Source of the DNA: Gigantopelta aegis
Taxonomy: Eukaryota > Mollusca > Gastropoda > Neomphalida > Peltospiridae
Direction: 5' to 3'
DNA: 64,000 nt
Assembly: GCF_016097555.1 (NCBI RefSeq)
Contig: NC_054708.1
Coordinates: 5,080,462-5,144,461, forward strand
Below are positions 47,400 to 59,404 of this stretch, in pieces (within the stretch, counting starts at the first letter, position 1; each line of letters starts with the position of its first letter). The notes beneath the pieces were generated by a model. The model worked only from the letters and a program-made list of their open reading frames with translations. It had not been told where the DNA came from and did no database searches. A program made the position numbers and the translations under genes.

Positions 47400-47870
47400 A
47401 TGGTGATCCACATTACAAATTAAGGCACAATTCATAACTAATAAACAATTATTTCATCATGTGATGTAATTTTTCCTATAATAAATTTAAATATAGGTTT
47501 TATCAGTTAATTTTCAATTGCAATAATGACTAATATCCTCAACATTGTAATATCGAGAAAACTTGGAAAAAAAGGAAGTTACAATCACGTGACCAGAACA
47601 GGAAGGGGTGCGCAGTAGAAGAATTCAGGCCATCCCATTGGCCGTTGGGATGTTCAGACCAGTCTACTAACTGTAGGGAATATGCACTAGTTTTGAGGAC
47701 AGGTGATGTTGAAAAGAAAATGTATTTATCATGAAACAGAGCTTAGAGTTCACATTTTATGTAAACTGTGTGCGTTTGCTAATATACAGATTCTAAATCT
47801 AAAGTCAAAACACTTTAAAAGCACAAGGCCACATCAAAGACATTTTGCCCTAGATACATGTAACAAGTCT
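47400..47870. other. Intron 6, no recognised feature
   Basis: Nothing supported. Confidence 0.5.
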
Positions 47871-47879
47871 TTATAAGAT

Positions 47880-48135
47880 GTGGCACATGATACATGTATG
47901 TGGTTTTATTTTAACATAAACGTTTTGAAATTCCCCGTCACAAACACATACTATACTTGTACCTGATGTAAGATGGGGTTTTATTTTAACATAAACGTTT
48001 TGAAATTCCCCGTCACAAACACATACTATACTTGTACCTGATGTAAGATGGAGTTTTATTTTAACATAAACGTTTTGAAATTCCCCGTCACAAACACATA
48101 CTATACTTGTACCTGATGTAAGATGGGGTTTTTTC
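47880..48135. repeat. 75-bp tandem repeat, about 3.3 units, intron 6
   Basis: The unit has TTTTATTTTAACATAAACGT, then TTTGAAATTCCCCGTCACAA, then ACTTGTACCTGATGTAAGAT. Copies are nearly identical. A 25-codon repeat frame on the minus strand is an artefact. Confidence 0.93.
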
Positions 48136-48198
48136 ATTTTCAAGAATTATTTTCTAACCAGAAAACTACAAAACCAGATAAAAGAGATAGATACACAC

Positions 48199-48376
48199 TT
48201 TGTGAAAGAAGTGACAGTATTCTTTCCGAAGATGAAAGCCAACGACATCTTTAAGTCCTTCTATTCCGTACATATCCGCCACGAGAAGGAGTTCCAATAG
48301 AGAACAAGCCTTGTTGATATCTATAACACCTCCGTACAGATACAGCAGAGCTTGTTCAAACACAGTGGGCGATATA
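48199..48376 (-). CDS. BTBD8: BTBD8 exon 6 (end of BTB-2, start of BACK region)
   Basis: 178 bases. ISPTVFEQALLYLYGG is the usual BTB end (F...L.YLYGG). LLELLLVADMYGIEGLKDVV is the following helix pair, and EYCHFFHK begins the BACK-like region. Acceptor ATTTCAG at 48377, donor AAA|GTGTGT at 48198. Confidence 0.93.
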
Positions 48377-48735
48377 CTGAAATAATCAACAGAAATCTTC
48401 ACTAACGTTAGTTTTAAAGAACCCACTTTTTGTTTTATAATACCGAAAATAATTAATGTATCTCTTACAGAATAGATCAATTTGACAGTAAGGTTGGAAT
48501 ATAAAAGCCACCTGATCCACCCACCCCCAGCGTGCTGGAAAATGTTCAAATAAAAAAAACAAAAATTATTTTATTTTACAATGATGTATTGGAAGACATA
48601 TCTATAACAGTCCTACTTCCTCTCATAATTATTTTTTGTTGTACAGTACAGTGGTGAGTTTGACAATTGGCAGAGCTAGTCCTATACTCCCAGTTTTCTC
48701 CGAGATTCAATACAGTACAGACAGCAGATACGAAC

Positions 48736-48825
48736 CCCTCCAGCTTGATGCAGTCGTTATCACTCTCTCTCCACGATCCACCAAACATTGCGGAAAAGTA
48801 TGGACTCCTTGCTGCCAGAATACAC
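48736..48825 (-). CDS. BTBD8: BTBD8 exon 5 (second BTB domain, core)
   Basis: 90 bases. CILAARSPYFSAMFGGSWRE is a strongly typical BTB helix (LAARSPYFxAMF), followed by SDNDCIKLEG. Acceptor TCTCCAG at 48826. Only the donor GG|GTTCGT at 48735 keeps phase with exon 6 and gives KLEGISPT, as in relatives. Confidence 0.92.
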
Positions 48826-48839
48826 CTGGAGAAGTAATA

Positions 48840-49316
48840 TAGATTAAAATTAAACATGTGCTGTCTTACATCAATCTCAGTGGTATTGACGGAGTAATTG
48901 GGGGTTTTTTGTGGGTTTTTTATTTAGCAACATAATGTTATTACTTGCTAAAACTAAAATGCAATCAATGAAGAGAGGTATTCAACAAATGCTGATGTGA
49001 TACACTTGTAACCAGCATTGTATCTATAGTCTATAAAAATGTTTTTAATAAATAATTTTAGTTTGGTTTGACGAAAGAAGAAAAGTAAAAGTGCTTTGGA
49101 AATAACCAAAAAATAATATTTTTGTATGCAATTACATATCAAAAGGCTCAGAAATAAATAATTTGTAGTAAATGTCATAGTAAGAAAAATGGTGTTCCCT
49201 GTTGGACGGACTATAGACAACCTTCGAGTGCCAGGAAAAATGTAGTTTTGTCTGTGATTTTTATGTACTCCAAAGTTGTGCATGGTAAGCTAACTTTATG
49301 TTACGTGACAATATAA
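48840..49316. other. Intron 4, no recognised feature
   Basis: AT-rich; nothing supported. Confidence 0.5.
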
Positions 49317-49456
49317 GTTGTAGAAGCATCACGGGGGGTATATGGCTTTTTATGTACCCTTTGTGTGTTCTTTTACCCCGAGCCGAAGGCGAGTGGGTAA
49401 AAGAGCACACTGAGGGTACATAAAAAGCCATATACCCCGAGAGATGCTTCTACAAC
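49317..49456. repeat. Near-perfect palindrome, ~62-bp arms, intron 4
   Basis: GTTGTAGAAGCATC pairs with GATGCTTCTACAAC, GGTATATGGCTTTTTATGTA with TACATAAAAAGCCATATACC, and GTTCTTTTACCC with GGGTAAAAGAGC. The loop is GAGCCGAAGGCGAG. Confidence 0.92.
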
Positions 49457-50183
49457 AAATTTATCTTGCCGACATGTTAAACCATAGAGCCAAATAATCA
49501 AAATAACGCCAGACAATAATTGTTAACAATTTATTAACGAAGCCGTACCACGCGGACGCGAACGAAACCACTTGCCAGTGACGAAAAATAGTTCCATCGA
49601 TAAATGAGTTTTTAACTTCAAATGTTTGTAATACGAAATTGGCTGAAACAGATATTAATAATAAATTTTAAAAAAAACTGTTGCTAATCGCACATTAATA
49701 CAATAACACCACGACCGTAATTAGGTGGCCGAGTTCAACATTGCAGCTTTTAAAAGTATTGAAATAGTGTATTTTATAGTAAAAATAAAATGAATTATGT
49801 ATACTTGATTGATTATCAATGCTATTTATAATCTGATTATTGCTTTAGCATTAACTGGGGTGGCTGGAAACTGTTGGAAATTACAGACGGGGTATAAGAG
49901 AATTTGGTTCCGCCCACAGGGGTATAAGGGATTTGTCCAACGGCAAACAACCAATGAGATTAAAGAATTTTACATGAAGGCGAGATAATAGTTTTTGTCA
50001 CTGGCCTGGAAACAAACTTCTAGTTATCACATATTTCCAGTATTTACATTGATCTCAAAACAAATCATGATAGATATGTTCCACATGATGTATACTTTAT
50101 ATCAAAATAACAATGAATGTTGGTAAAATACTAAAATAATGTTTTGATACAATGTTATAAAGATTAATAGTAAAACTAATTAC
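49457..50183. other. Intron 4, no gene
   Basis: GACGGGGTATAAGAGAATTT (49886) and CACAGGGGTATAAGGGATTT (49916) form a small direct repeat. Nothing else. Confidence 0.5.
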
Positions 50184-51332
50184 TTGTGAGTTTTGAAAGT
50201 GCGACCTGACACCATTATATCCTGGTCCGATCCCCACTCTTCCAGGTACAAACTTATCAGATTCTGTCCCAGATTGCTGCAAGCTTCATACATTTCTGAC
50301 TGGTTACAGCTTTCACTTGATGCATTTTCTCGTCCATTACATACACTACTACAATCCCCTTTCAGTTTCACTTGTGAATTATGAATGTGAGACAACTGGT
50401 GAGACGAACAATCAGTCTGTGAGGTAGTGCATGTTGTCTGTTCATCATATTCTCCACTATTTATCATAGTCACATTGATCGGAGGAGATCTGGGATGATT
50501 TTCATCTGAATTCTCAACTGGAACTTCAACGTGACAACTATTCGTCAAAACATGATCCACATCTAATGACTTGCAATTTACAAAGTGACCACCTTCTGTC
50601 CGATGACCTTCTCTAGAAATCTCTGGAGAAACTTGATAAGTGATCACACTATTGTTAGCTGAAACATCTGTACTACACAAACCATCTCTCCCCAGAGACA
50701 GAACAGGGGCATCACCACAGTCATCCAGGGCACCATCTGCTGAGGTTTTATAACATAACACTGGAGGCCTGGCATCTCCTGGCAAGTCTCTACAGTCGTC
50801 TAGGACACCATCTGCTGAGAATTCAGAGGTTTTATCAGGTGAAACTGAAGATTTGGCATCTCCTGGCAAGTCTCTACAGTCGTCTAAGACACCATCTGCT
50901 GAGAATTCAGAGGTTTTATCATGTAAAACTGAAGATTTGACATCTCTTGACAAGTCACTACAGCCAACTGGGACACCATCTCCTGAGAATTCAGAGGTTT
51001 TATCAGGTGAAACTGAAGATTTGACATCTCTTGACAAGTCACTACAGCCAACTGGGACACCATCTCCTGAGAATTCAGAGGTTTTATCAGGTGAAACTGA
51101 AGATTTGACATCTCTTGTCAAGTCTTGTACCTTCAAGATATGATTCTCATTCAGAGTAGTATCATCTGCACTCTTCTTGACAATATCTTCAACTTCTGAC
51201 TTTGCAGGCCCACTGGCAGTTGAATAACAAGGTGTTACATTTAGCTTGTTCTTTAAATCCTTGTCACCTTTGAACAAATTTTCTTTGTATTCTTCCAAAA
51301 GAAGGTTCACATTTTCCATAATGTAAAGCTGC
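50184..51332 (-). CDS. BTBD8: BTBD8 exon 4 (end of BTB-1, repeat-rich insert, start of BTB-2)
   Basis: 1149 bases, the largest exon. It starts QLYIMENVNLLLEEYKENLF and ends in ISLYLEEWGSDQDIMVSG, then RTFKTHK, the opening of the second BTB domain. Between them is a low-complexity linker with five tandem 28-residue repeats (51130-50720) sharing DVKSSVSPDKTSEFS; the fifth is shortened and more diverged. Relatives have a much shorter linker between the BTB domains. Acceptor TTTACAG at 51333, donor AA|GTAATT at 50183. Confidence 0.88.
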
Positions 51333-51524
51333 CTGTAAAGAAAAACAAATATAGATTATTGTTTCAAAAACAAATCAACCTGTCAATATCAGGTATTACA
51401 CATTTGTAACTGTATAGTATTTTTCTGCTAATACATTTTAAAATTGATATAATGTGCAATTAATCTGAATAAAAAAGATTAAAATTCACTGTATTTTGAC
51501 TTGTACTACAGAAACCAATATGGA

Positions 51525-51852
51525 AGGAAGGAAATGTTTTATTTAACGACGCACTCAACACATTTTATTTTACAGTTATATGGTGTCAGCCATATTGATA
51601 AGGACCACGCAGAGATTGAGATAGGAAACCTGCAGTCGCCACTTCATGGGCTACTCTTTTTGATTAGCAGTAAGGGATCTTTTATATGCACCATCCCACA
51701 GACAGGATAACACATACCACAGCCTTTGATATACCAGTCGTGGTGCACTGGCTGGAACGAGAAATAGTCCAATGGGCCCACCGACGGGGGATCGATACCA
51801 CACCAACCACGCATCAAGCGAGCGTTGTACCACTGAGCTATGTCCGGCCCAA
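51525..51852 (-). mobile_element. tRNA-derived SINE (H1, T2), intron 3
   Basis: Plus-strand order is (GGAA)n, TTTATTTAACGACGCACTCA (T2 tail), AGTAAGGGATCTTTTATATG (body), GGGGGATCGATACC (B box), TACCACTGAGCTATGTCC (A box). The target site duplication AAACCAATATGGA is at 51512-51524 and 51853-51865. Confidence 0.93.
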
Positions 51853-52001
51853 AAACCAATATGGAGACACAAGGACTGAGATGTGGAAGTTGACAGCAAA
51901 AAAGTTAAAAGACCAGGAATAAGATGGAATTGAAAGGAGAGAAGTGAAAGAGGAAGTCCGATATATAAAAACTAAAAACAAAATGAATGTGTTTTGTTTA
52001 C

Positions 52002-52103
52002 TTGAGAAAGCTGTCACCATCCTGTCCGTGTATTCCACATATCGTCAACACACGGCTGTCAGTGGTTGCTGATGTATCGGGCAGGCTAAAATAGTTTCCA
52101 GCT
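52002..52103 (-). CDS. BTBD8: BTBD8 exon 3 (first BTB domain, middle)
   Basis: 102 bases, encoding AGNYFSLPDTSATTDSRV, then LTICGIHGQDGDSFLK. Acceptor TTTCAG at 52104 and donor AA|GTAAAC at 52001. The phases fit exons 2 and 4. Sequence conservation is weaker here, as in the first BTB domain of relatives. Confidence 0.8.
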
Positions 52104-52105
52104 CT

Positions 52106-52485
52106 GAAACACAGAACATTATTGTTCAAAACACCATACATAAACATCCTAAACAATACTACTAGTGAATGTGTCAGTGCTCATCAGGAGGCACTTTCCA
52201 GCAGCTACGTAATGCTGCCTCCAATGCTGCATACAGTTCATGTTTAATAACGATTACACACCTCAGTAGTTCCTCAAATAATCTCAAATTTTCAAAGACA
52301 ATGAACATCATGTGTATACTGACTGGTGGTGTACAATTTTTTTAACCTTTAATTATCAATCCAATTTGTGAATTGTAATAATGGAAGAACATAATTTTTT
52401 TTCAGCCATGATTTAAATTTTCATTTGTTAGCAGTTTTTTTCCAGTAACGTAAATAAAAAGATATGAAATTCCAAAACTTGGAGT
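52106..52485. other. Intron 2 end, no recognised feature
   Basis: AT-rich; nothing supported. Confidence 0.5.
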
Positions 52486-52489
52486 GGTT

Positions 52490-55400
52490 ATATGAATGTG
52501 TTTAAGGATGTCACTGATGTGTTACAGTAAATCAATATGTTTAAGGATGTCACTGATGTGTTACAGTAAATCAATGTGTTTAAGGATGTCACTGATGAGT
52601 TACAGTAAATCAATGTGTTTACGGATGTCACTGATGTGTTACAGTAAATCAATATGTTTAAGGATGTCACTGATGTGTTAAAGTAAATCAATGTGTTTAA
52701 GGATGTCACTGATGTGTTACAGTAAATCAATGTGTTTAAGGATGTCACTGATTTGTTACAGTAAATCAATGTGTTTACGGATGTCACTGATGTGTTACAG
52801 TAAATCAATATGTTTAACGATGTCGCTGATGTGTTACAGTAAATCAATGTGTTTACGGACGTCACTGATGTGTTACTGTAAATCAATGTGTTCAGGGATG
52901 TCACTGATGTGTTACCGTAAATCAATGTGTTTAGGGATGTCACTGATGTGTTACTGTAAATCAATGTTTAAGGATATCACTGATGTGTTACAGTAAATCA
53001 ATATGTTTAAAGATGTCACTGATTTGTTACAGTAAATCAATATGTTTACGGATGTCACCAATGTGTTACAGTAAATCAATATGTTTAAGAACGACACTGA
53101 TTTGTTACAGTAAATCAATATGTTTAAGGACGACACTGATGTGTTACAGTAAATCAATGTGTTTAAGGATGACACTGATTTGTTAAAGTAAATCAATATG
53201 TTTAAGGATATCACTGATGTGTTACAGTAAATCAATATGTTTAAGGATATCACTGATGTGTTACAGTAAATCAATATGTTTAAGGATATCACTGATGTGT
53301 TACAGTAAATCAATATGTTTAAGGACGACACTGATGTGTTACAGTAAATCAATGTGTTTAAGGACGACACTGATTTGTTAAAGTAAATCAATATGTTTAA
53401 GGATATCACTGATGTGTTACAGTAAATCAATATGTTTAAGGATATCACTGATGTGTTACAGTAAATCAATATGTTTAAGGACGACACTGATGTGTTACAG
53501 TAAACCAATATGTTTAAGGATATCACTGATGTGTTACAGTAAATCAATATGTTTACGGATGTCACTGATTTGTTAAAGTAAATCAATATGTTTAAGGACG
53601 ACACTGATTTGTTAAAGTAAATCAATATGTTTAAGGATATCACTGATGTGTTACAGTAAATCAATATGTTTAAGGACGACACTGATTTGTTACAGTAAAT
53701 CAATATGTTTAAGGACGACACTGATGTGTTACAGTAAATCAATGTGTTTAAGGACGACACTGATTTGTTAAAGTAAATCAATATGTTTAAGGACGACAAT
53801 GATTTGTTACAGTAAATCAATATGTTTAAGGACGACACTGATTTGTTACAGTAAATCAATATGTTTAAGGACGACACTGATGTGTTACAGTAAATCAATA
53901 TGTTTAAGGATATCACTGATGTGTTACAGTAAATCAATATGTTTACGGATGTCACTGATGTGTTACAGTAAATCAATATGTTTAAGGACGACACTGATGT
54001 GTTACAGTAAATCAATATGTTTAAGGATATCACTGATGTGTTACAGTAAATCAATATGTTTAAGGACGACACTGATGTGTTACAGTAAACCAATATGTTT
54101 AAGGATATCACTGATGTGTTACAGTAAATCAATATGTTTACGGATGTCACTGATTTGTTAAAGTAAATCAATATGTTTAAGGATATAAAGTAAATCAATA
54201 TGTTTAAGGACGACACTGATTTGTTAAAGTAAATCAATATGTTTAAGGATATCACTGATGTGTTACAGTAAATCAATATGTTTAAGGACGACACTGATTT
54301 GTTACAGTAAATCAATATGTTTAAGGACGACACTGATGTGTTACAGTAAATCAATGTGTTTAAGGACGACACTGATTTGTTAAAGTAAATCAATATGTTT
54401 AAGGACGACAATGATTTGTTACAGTAAATCAATATGTTTAAGGACGACACTGATTTGTTACAGTAAATCAATATGTTTAAGGACGACACTGATGTGTTAC
54501 AGTAAATCAATATGTTTAAGGATATCACTGATGTGTTACAGTAAATCAATATGTTTAAGGATATCACTGACTGATGTCAATATGTTTAAGGACGACACTG
54601 ATGTGTTACAGTAAATCAATATGTTTAAGGACGACACTGATGTGTTACAGTAAATCAATATGTTTAAGGACGACACTGATTTGTTACAGTAAATCAATAT
54701 GTTTAAGGACGACACTGATTTGTTACAGTAAATCAATGTGTTTAAGGACGACACTGATGTGTTACAGTAAATCAATATGTTTAAGGACGACACTGATTTG
54801 TTACAGTAAATCAATATGTTTAAGGACGACACTAATTTGTTACAGTAAATCAATATGTTTAAGGACGACACTGATTTGTTAAAGTAAATCAATATGTTTA
54901 AGGATGTCACTGATGTGTTACAGTAAATCAATGTGTTTAAGGACGACACTGATTTGTTAAAGTAAATCAATATGTTTAAGGACGACACTGATTTGTTACA
55001 GTAAATCAATATGTTTAAGGACGACACTGATTTGTTACAGTAAATCAATATGTTTAAGGACGACACTGATGTGTTACAGTAAATCAATGTGTTTAAGGAC
55101 GACACTGATGTGTTACAGTAAATCAATGTGTTTAAGGACGACACTGATTTGTTAAAGTAAATCAATATGTTTAAGGATATCACTGATGTGTTACAGTAAA
55201 TCAATATGTTTAAGGATATCACTGATGTGTTACAGTAAATCAATATGTTTAAGGACGACACTGATGTGTTAAAGTAAATCAATATGTTTAAGGACGACAC
55301 TGATGTGTTACAGTAAATCAATGTGTTTAAGGACGACACTGATTTGTTAAAGTAAATCAATATGTTTAAGGACGACACTGATTTGTTAAAGTAAATCAAT

Positions 55401-57473
55401 GTGTTTAAGGACGACACTGATTTGTTAAAGTAAATCAATATGTTTAAGGACGACACTGATTTGTTACAGTAAATCAATATGTTTAAGGATATTACTGATG
55501 TGTTACAGTAAATCAATATGTTTGAGGACGACACTAATTTGTTAAAGTAAATCAATGTTTAAGGATGTCACTGATGTGTTACAGTAAATCAATATGTTTA
55601 AGGACGACACTGACTTGTTACAGTAAATCAATGTGTTTAAGGATGTCACCGATTTGTTACAGTAAATCAATATGTTTACGATGTCACCGATGTGTTACAG
55701 TAAATCAATATGTTTAAGGACGACACTGATTTGTTACAGTAAATCAATATGTTTAAGGACGACACTGATTTGTTACAGTAAATCAATATGTTTAAGGATG
55801 TCACTGATGTGTTACAGTAAATCAATGTGTTTAAGGACGACACTGATTTGTTAAAGTAAATCAATATGTTTAAGGATATCACTGATGTGTTACAGTAAAT
55901 CAATATGTTTAAGGATATCACTGATGTGTTACAGTAAATCAATATGTTTAAGGACGACACTGATGTGTTACAGTAAATCAATATGTTTAAGGACGACACT
56001 GATTTGTTACAGTAAATCAATATGTTTAAGGATGTCACTGATGTGTTACAGTAAATCAATGTGTTTAAGGACGACACTGATTTGTTAAAGTAAATCAATA
56101 TGTTTAAGGACGACACTGATTTGTTAAAGTAAATCAATATGTTTAAGGATATCACTGATGTGTTACAGTAAATCAATATGTTTGAGGACGACACTAATTT
56201 GTTAAAGTAAATCAATGTTTAAGGATGTCACTGATGTGTTACAGTAAATCAATATGTTTAAGGATGACACTAATTTGTTAAAGTAAATCAATATGTTTAA
56301 GGATGTCACTGATGTGTTACAGTAAATCAATGTGTTTAAGGACGACACTGATTTGTTAAAGTAAATCAATATGTTTAAGGATGTCACTGATGTGTTACAG
56401 TAAATCAATGTGTTTAAGGACGACACTGACTTGTTACAGTAAATCAATGTGTTTAAGGATGACACTAATTTGTTAAAGTAAATCAATATGTTTAAGGATG
56501 ACACTAATTTGTTAAAGTAAATCAATATGTTTAAGGATGTCACCAATGTGTTACAGTAAATCAATGTGTTTAAGGATGACACTAATTTGTTACAGTAAAT
56601 CAATATGTTTAAGGATGACACTAATTTGTTAAAGTAAATCAATATGTTTAAGGATGTCACCAATGTGTTACAGTAAATCAATGTGTTTAAGGATGACACT
56701 AATTTGTTACAGTAAATCAATATGTTTAAGGATGACACTAATTTGTTAAAGTAAATCAATATGTTTAAGGATGTCACCAATGTGTTACAGTAAATCAATA
56801 TGTTTAAGGATGACACTAATTTGTTAAAGTAAATCAATATGTTTAGGGATGTCACCAATGTGTTACAGTAAATCAATGTTTACGGATGTCACTGATGTGT
56901 TATAGTAAATCAATGTGTTTACGGATGTCACCGATTTGTTACAGTAAATCATTGTGTTTAGGGATGTCACCGATTTGTTACAGTAAATCAATGTTTAAGG
57001 ATGTCACCAATGTGTTACAGTAAATCAATATGTTTACGGATGTCACCGATGTGTTACAGTAAATCAATATGTTTCCGGATGTCACTGATGTGTTATAGTA
57101 AATCAATGTTTACGGATGTCACTGATGTGTTATAGTAAATCAATGTGTTTACGGATGTCACTGATTTGTTACGGTAAATCATTGTTTTTAGGGATGTCAC
57201 TGATTTGTTATGGTAAATGATTGTGTTTAGGGATGTCACTGATTTGTTACAGTAAATCATTGTTTTTAGGGATGTCACTGATTTGTTATGGTAAATGATT
57301 GTGTTTAGGGATGTCACTGATTTGTTACGGTAAATCATTGTTTTTAAGGATGTCACTGATTTGTTACGGTAAATGATTGTGTTTAGGGATGTCACTGATT
57401 TGTTACAGTAAATCAATATGTTTAAGGATGTCACTGATGTGTTATTGTAAATCAATGAGTTTACGGATGTCAC
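52490..57473. repeat. 39-bp satellite, about 128 units, starting at the exon 2 donor
   Basis: The plus-strand unit is AAGGATGTCACTGATGTGTT, then ACAGTAAATCAATATGTTT, with GACGACACTG, GATATCACTG and TTGTTAAAG variants. 39 bp is 13 codons, so long open frames arise on both strands. A 27-bp short unit lies at 54179-54205. The right end is the exon 2 donor itself. Confidence 0.95.
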
Positions 57474-57560
57474 CTGGCGTAGATCATCACTGAGTGAGCT
57501 TTAAAACGCTGTGTCCCAGTCACAACAGTCAGGTCGGGATGGAGCTCCTCTGTGAACAGT
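57474..57560 (-). CDS. BTBD8: BTBD8 exon 2 (first BTB domain, N-terminal part)
   Basis: 87 bases. LFTEELHPDLTVV, then GTQRFKAHSVMIYAR is the classic BTB opening (D-hydrophobic-x-V, then FxAHxxVL). Acceptor TTGCAG at 57561. The donor CCAG|GTGACATCC at 57473 is also the first unit of the 39-bp intronic array. Confidence 0.88.
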
Positions 57561-57564
57561 CTGC

Positions 57565-58064
57565 AATGTTAAAAATGTACCTATGTATTAAGAATGTTCT
57601 TTCAAATACATTTACATATACATTTACACATACTTTGTACAGTACCACAGAGTTTGACAAATACTCTAGTCCAATTCGGGCTAGTGACAAATTTTAATCT
57701 ACTAGCCCCAGGGACTAGTGTTTTAAAGAAAAAATGTTACGGCTTCACAACTGAATACATAACGATATCAGACATAGATGGCCCATTCATTTAGCTTCTC
57801 ATTTAAACCATTTCACATATAATTATATACAACAGTTACAACAGTCAAACATCATGATATTCATTCCTGTTATCTCATAAGTCCATGGTTTCTCAAGGTC
57901 AAAAGGTTGACCCATGACATAATTTTCACAAACAACTGTTATGCTTATCTCAAGCCAATGGAAATGTAGAATTAATGTGTTTGGTTCCTTCAACATTAGC
58001 ATGCAAATATGTTGCTGCAGCGATTTGCAAAATATTCAGAATATGTTACATAGAGAATAACTAG
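57565..58064. other. Intron 1, no recognised feature
   Basis: Nothing supported. Confidence 0.5.
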
Positions 58065-58067
58065 TTA

Positions 58068-58200
58068 ATGACGTAGGGTATTGGCTTTATCCTGGAAAGT
58101 TAAGAATGGGAAACTCTGCAAGGCTTGAAGAGCAAGGCTTGCAGAGTGGAATTTCTCATTCGTCCTCAATTTCACCAAAATTAAGGGGAAAAGCCATTAT
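58068..58200. repeat. Imperfect palindrome, intron 1
   Basis: AATGGGAAACTCTGCAAGGC pairs with the segment GCTTGCAGAGTGGAATTTCT. TTGGCTTTATCC pairs with GGGGAAAAGCC. The loop is TTGAAGAGC. Confidence 0.7.
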
Positions 58201-58792
58201 TTCTGTTATTTTAGCTACATTGTACGATGAGCAAATGAGCGATTTTGTAATGTAACTGTGTGACATCAAAAGTAATATCCTGCTACTATATAAATATGAC
58301 TGCTTTATCCGTCATCATATTCTGTCTGTAGCAACAGTGGTTGCAGGATAAAACACAATTATTTGCGAGTTATTGCAATAATTTGTACGTGGGTGCATTA
58401 TGAGCGACATTTACACAGGATACCATGAAGGATCTTAACCTATGTTATAACAATGCAAACCAGTGGATGATCGGACGACGATGAAAATACAGTGCCAGCA
58501 AGATGTTTATTAGTCATCGAGTAAAAAACTTTGGCTCTTTACTTTACTCAACAGCATATTCGATGAAAAGCACAATCGAAGCAAGCTCAAATGATCATCT
58601 TGCCCACCTGCAGTGTACAAATGTGTACGTCAAATCTGTATGTGTAAATTGCTGGCACAAGCTACTGTATACTATGTAATCAGTTTTGTATGTAATGTAT
58701 AATTATGTATGTTCTATGGATCACTGATCTGAAATAAAATGTATCATTACTATTGTTAAGATAATGGTGTTTGACTGTATGAGCGTGCACAC
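58201..58792. other. Intron 1, no recognised feature
   Basis: Nothing supported. Confidence 0.45.
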
Positions 58793-58929
58793 CTAAGTAT
58801 GTCATCTTTCAAGCGTTCAGCAATGCACACTTGCAGATGTTCTTTTTCTTTGATGGATTTCTCCACAAATGCTGCACTGTGAGGAGGTGCAGGAGGTTTT
58901 ATTCTCTCTTTTGGTCGAGCCATGACTTA
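58793..58929 (-). CDS. BTBD8: BTBD8 exon 1 (start codon)
   Basis: The ATG is at 58923-58921 (MARPKERIKPPAPPHSAAF). An in-frame TAA six bases upstream fixes this methionine as the first possible. Just before it, TTTTTCAG at 58930 looks like a splice acceptor, so a 5' untranslated exon probably lies further right. Coding residues 1-43 plus two bases; the segment HLQVCIAERLKDDIL leads into the first BTB domain. Donor AG|GTGTGC at 58792. Confidence 0.85.
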
Positions 58930-58931
58930 CT

Positions 58932-59404
58932 GAAAAACAAGAAACATATCTCATCACTTGAAGAGCCATTCCTTAAGACGTCAAGTTCACACAAAAAATT
59001 AAATGAAATAGTAATGAAATGCTACCTGTTCAAATGTATCTCTAATAACGTTTCAAATTAAAGGCTTAATTACTTTTAATAAACTGATTTGTTATTGACA
59101 TACCATTATAAAAATCCCATCACTAATATTTGGTCTGCACAAATGTATCTCCAATAATGTTTCAAATGAAAGGCTTACTTTTAATAACATGTTTAAAACT
59201 TGTTATTGAAAAATAACAAATATAACAAATAATTTAACAAAACTAAGGTTCTGGTTCACAGCCACAAAACTGCTCTGTACGCTTATGATCAACATCCAAC
59301 TGACAATTATTTTAACAGATGTGAACTAAACTTTTTCCTATGCCAATGGAAGATGGTTTGAAAAGTCAGTATCAAAAATAAAAATAGGGTTGGGATTATA
59401 AAAA
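58932..59404. other. Upstream of BTBD8 exon 1, no recognised feature
   Basis: Two copies of a GTATCTCYAATAAYGTTTCA motif near 59036 and 59144 suggest a ~108-bp duplication. No other signal. Confidence 0.5.

Larger units (their letters stand above)
33571..58923 (-). other. BTBD8: BTBD8 gene, coding span (12 exons)
   Basis: Twelve exons read on the minus strand join with consistent phases into about 1065 codons. Order: N-terminal segment and first BTB domain (exons 1-4), a long low-complexity insert (exon 4), second BTB domain (end of exon 4 to exon 6), BACK-like helical region (exons 6-10), then a disordered Ser-rich tail (exons 11-12). Double BTB plus BACK, and motifs such as SGRTFKTHKCILAARSPYFS and CHFFHK followed by a WSTKAFAGL-type helix, match vertebrate BTBD8. 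The long vertebrate isoform, also called APache, acts with AP-2 in clathrin-mediated vesicle cycling; that role is known from vertebrates and only inferred here. Intron 2 (5.4 kb), intron 8 (4.4 kb) and intron 9 (3.4 kb) are swollen by repeats. An upstream non-coding exon is likely (see exon 1). Confidence 0.82.

Noticed and set aside
48576..48857. Extension of exon 5 past KLEGF into VSAVCTVLN
   Set aside because: The GG|GTTCGT donor gives matching phase and the family-typical join to exon 6; reading on reaches a stop.
52496..56876. Very long frames on both strands (for example 538 codons) in the 39-bp array
   Set aside because: The unit length is divisible by three and the unit lacks stops in some frames; artefact of the repeat.
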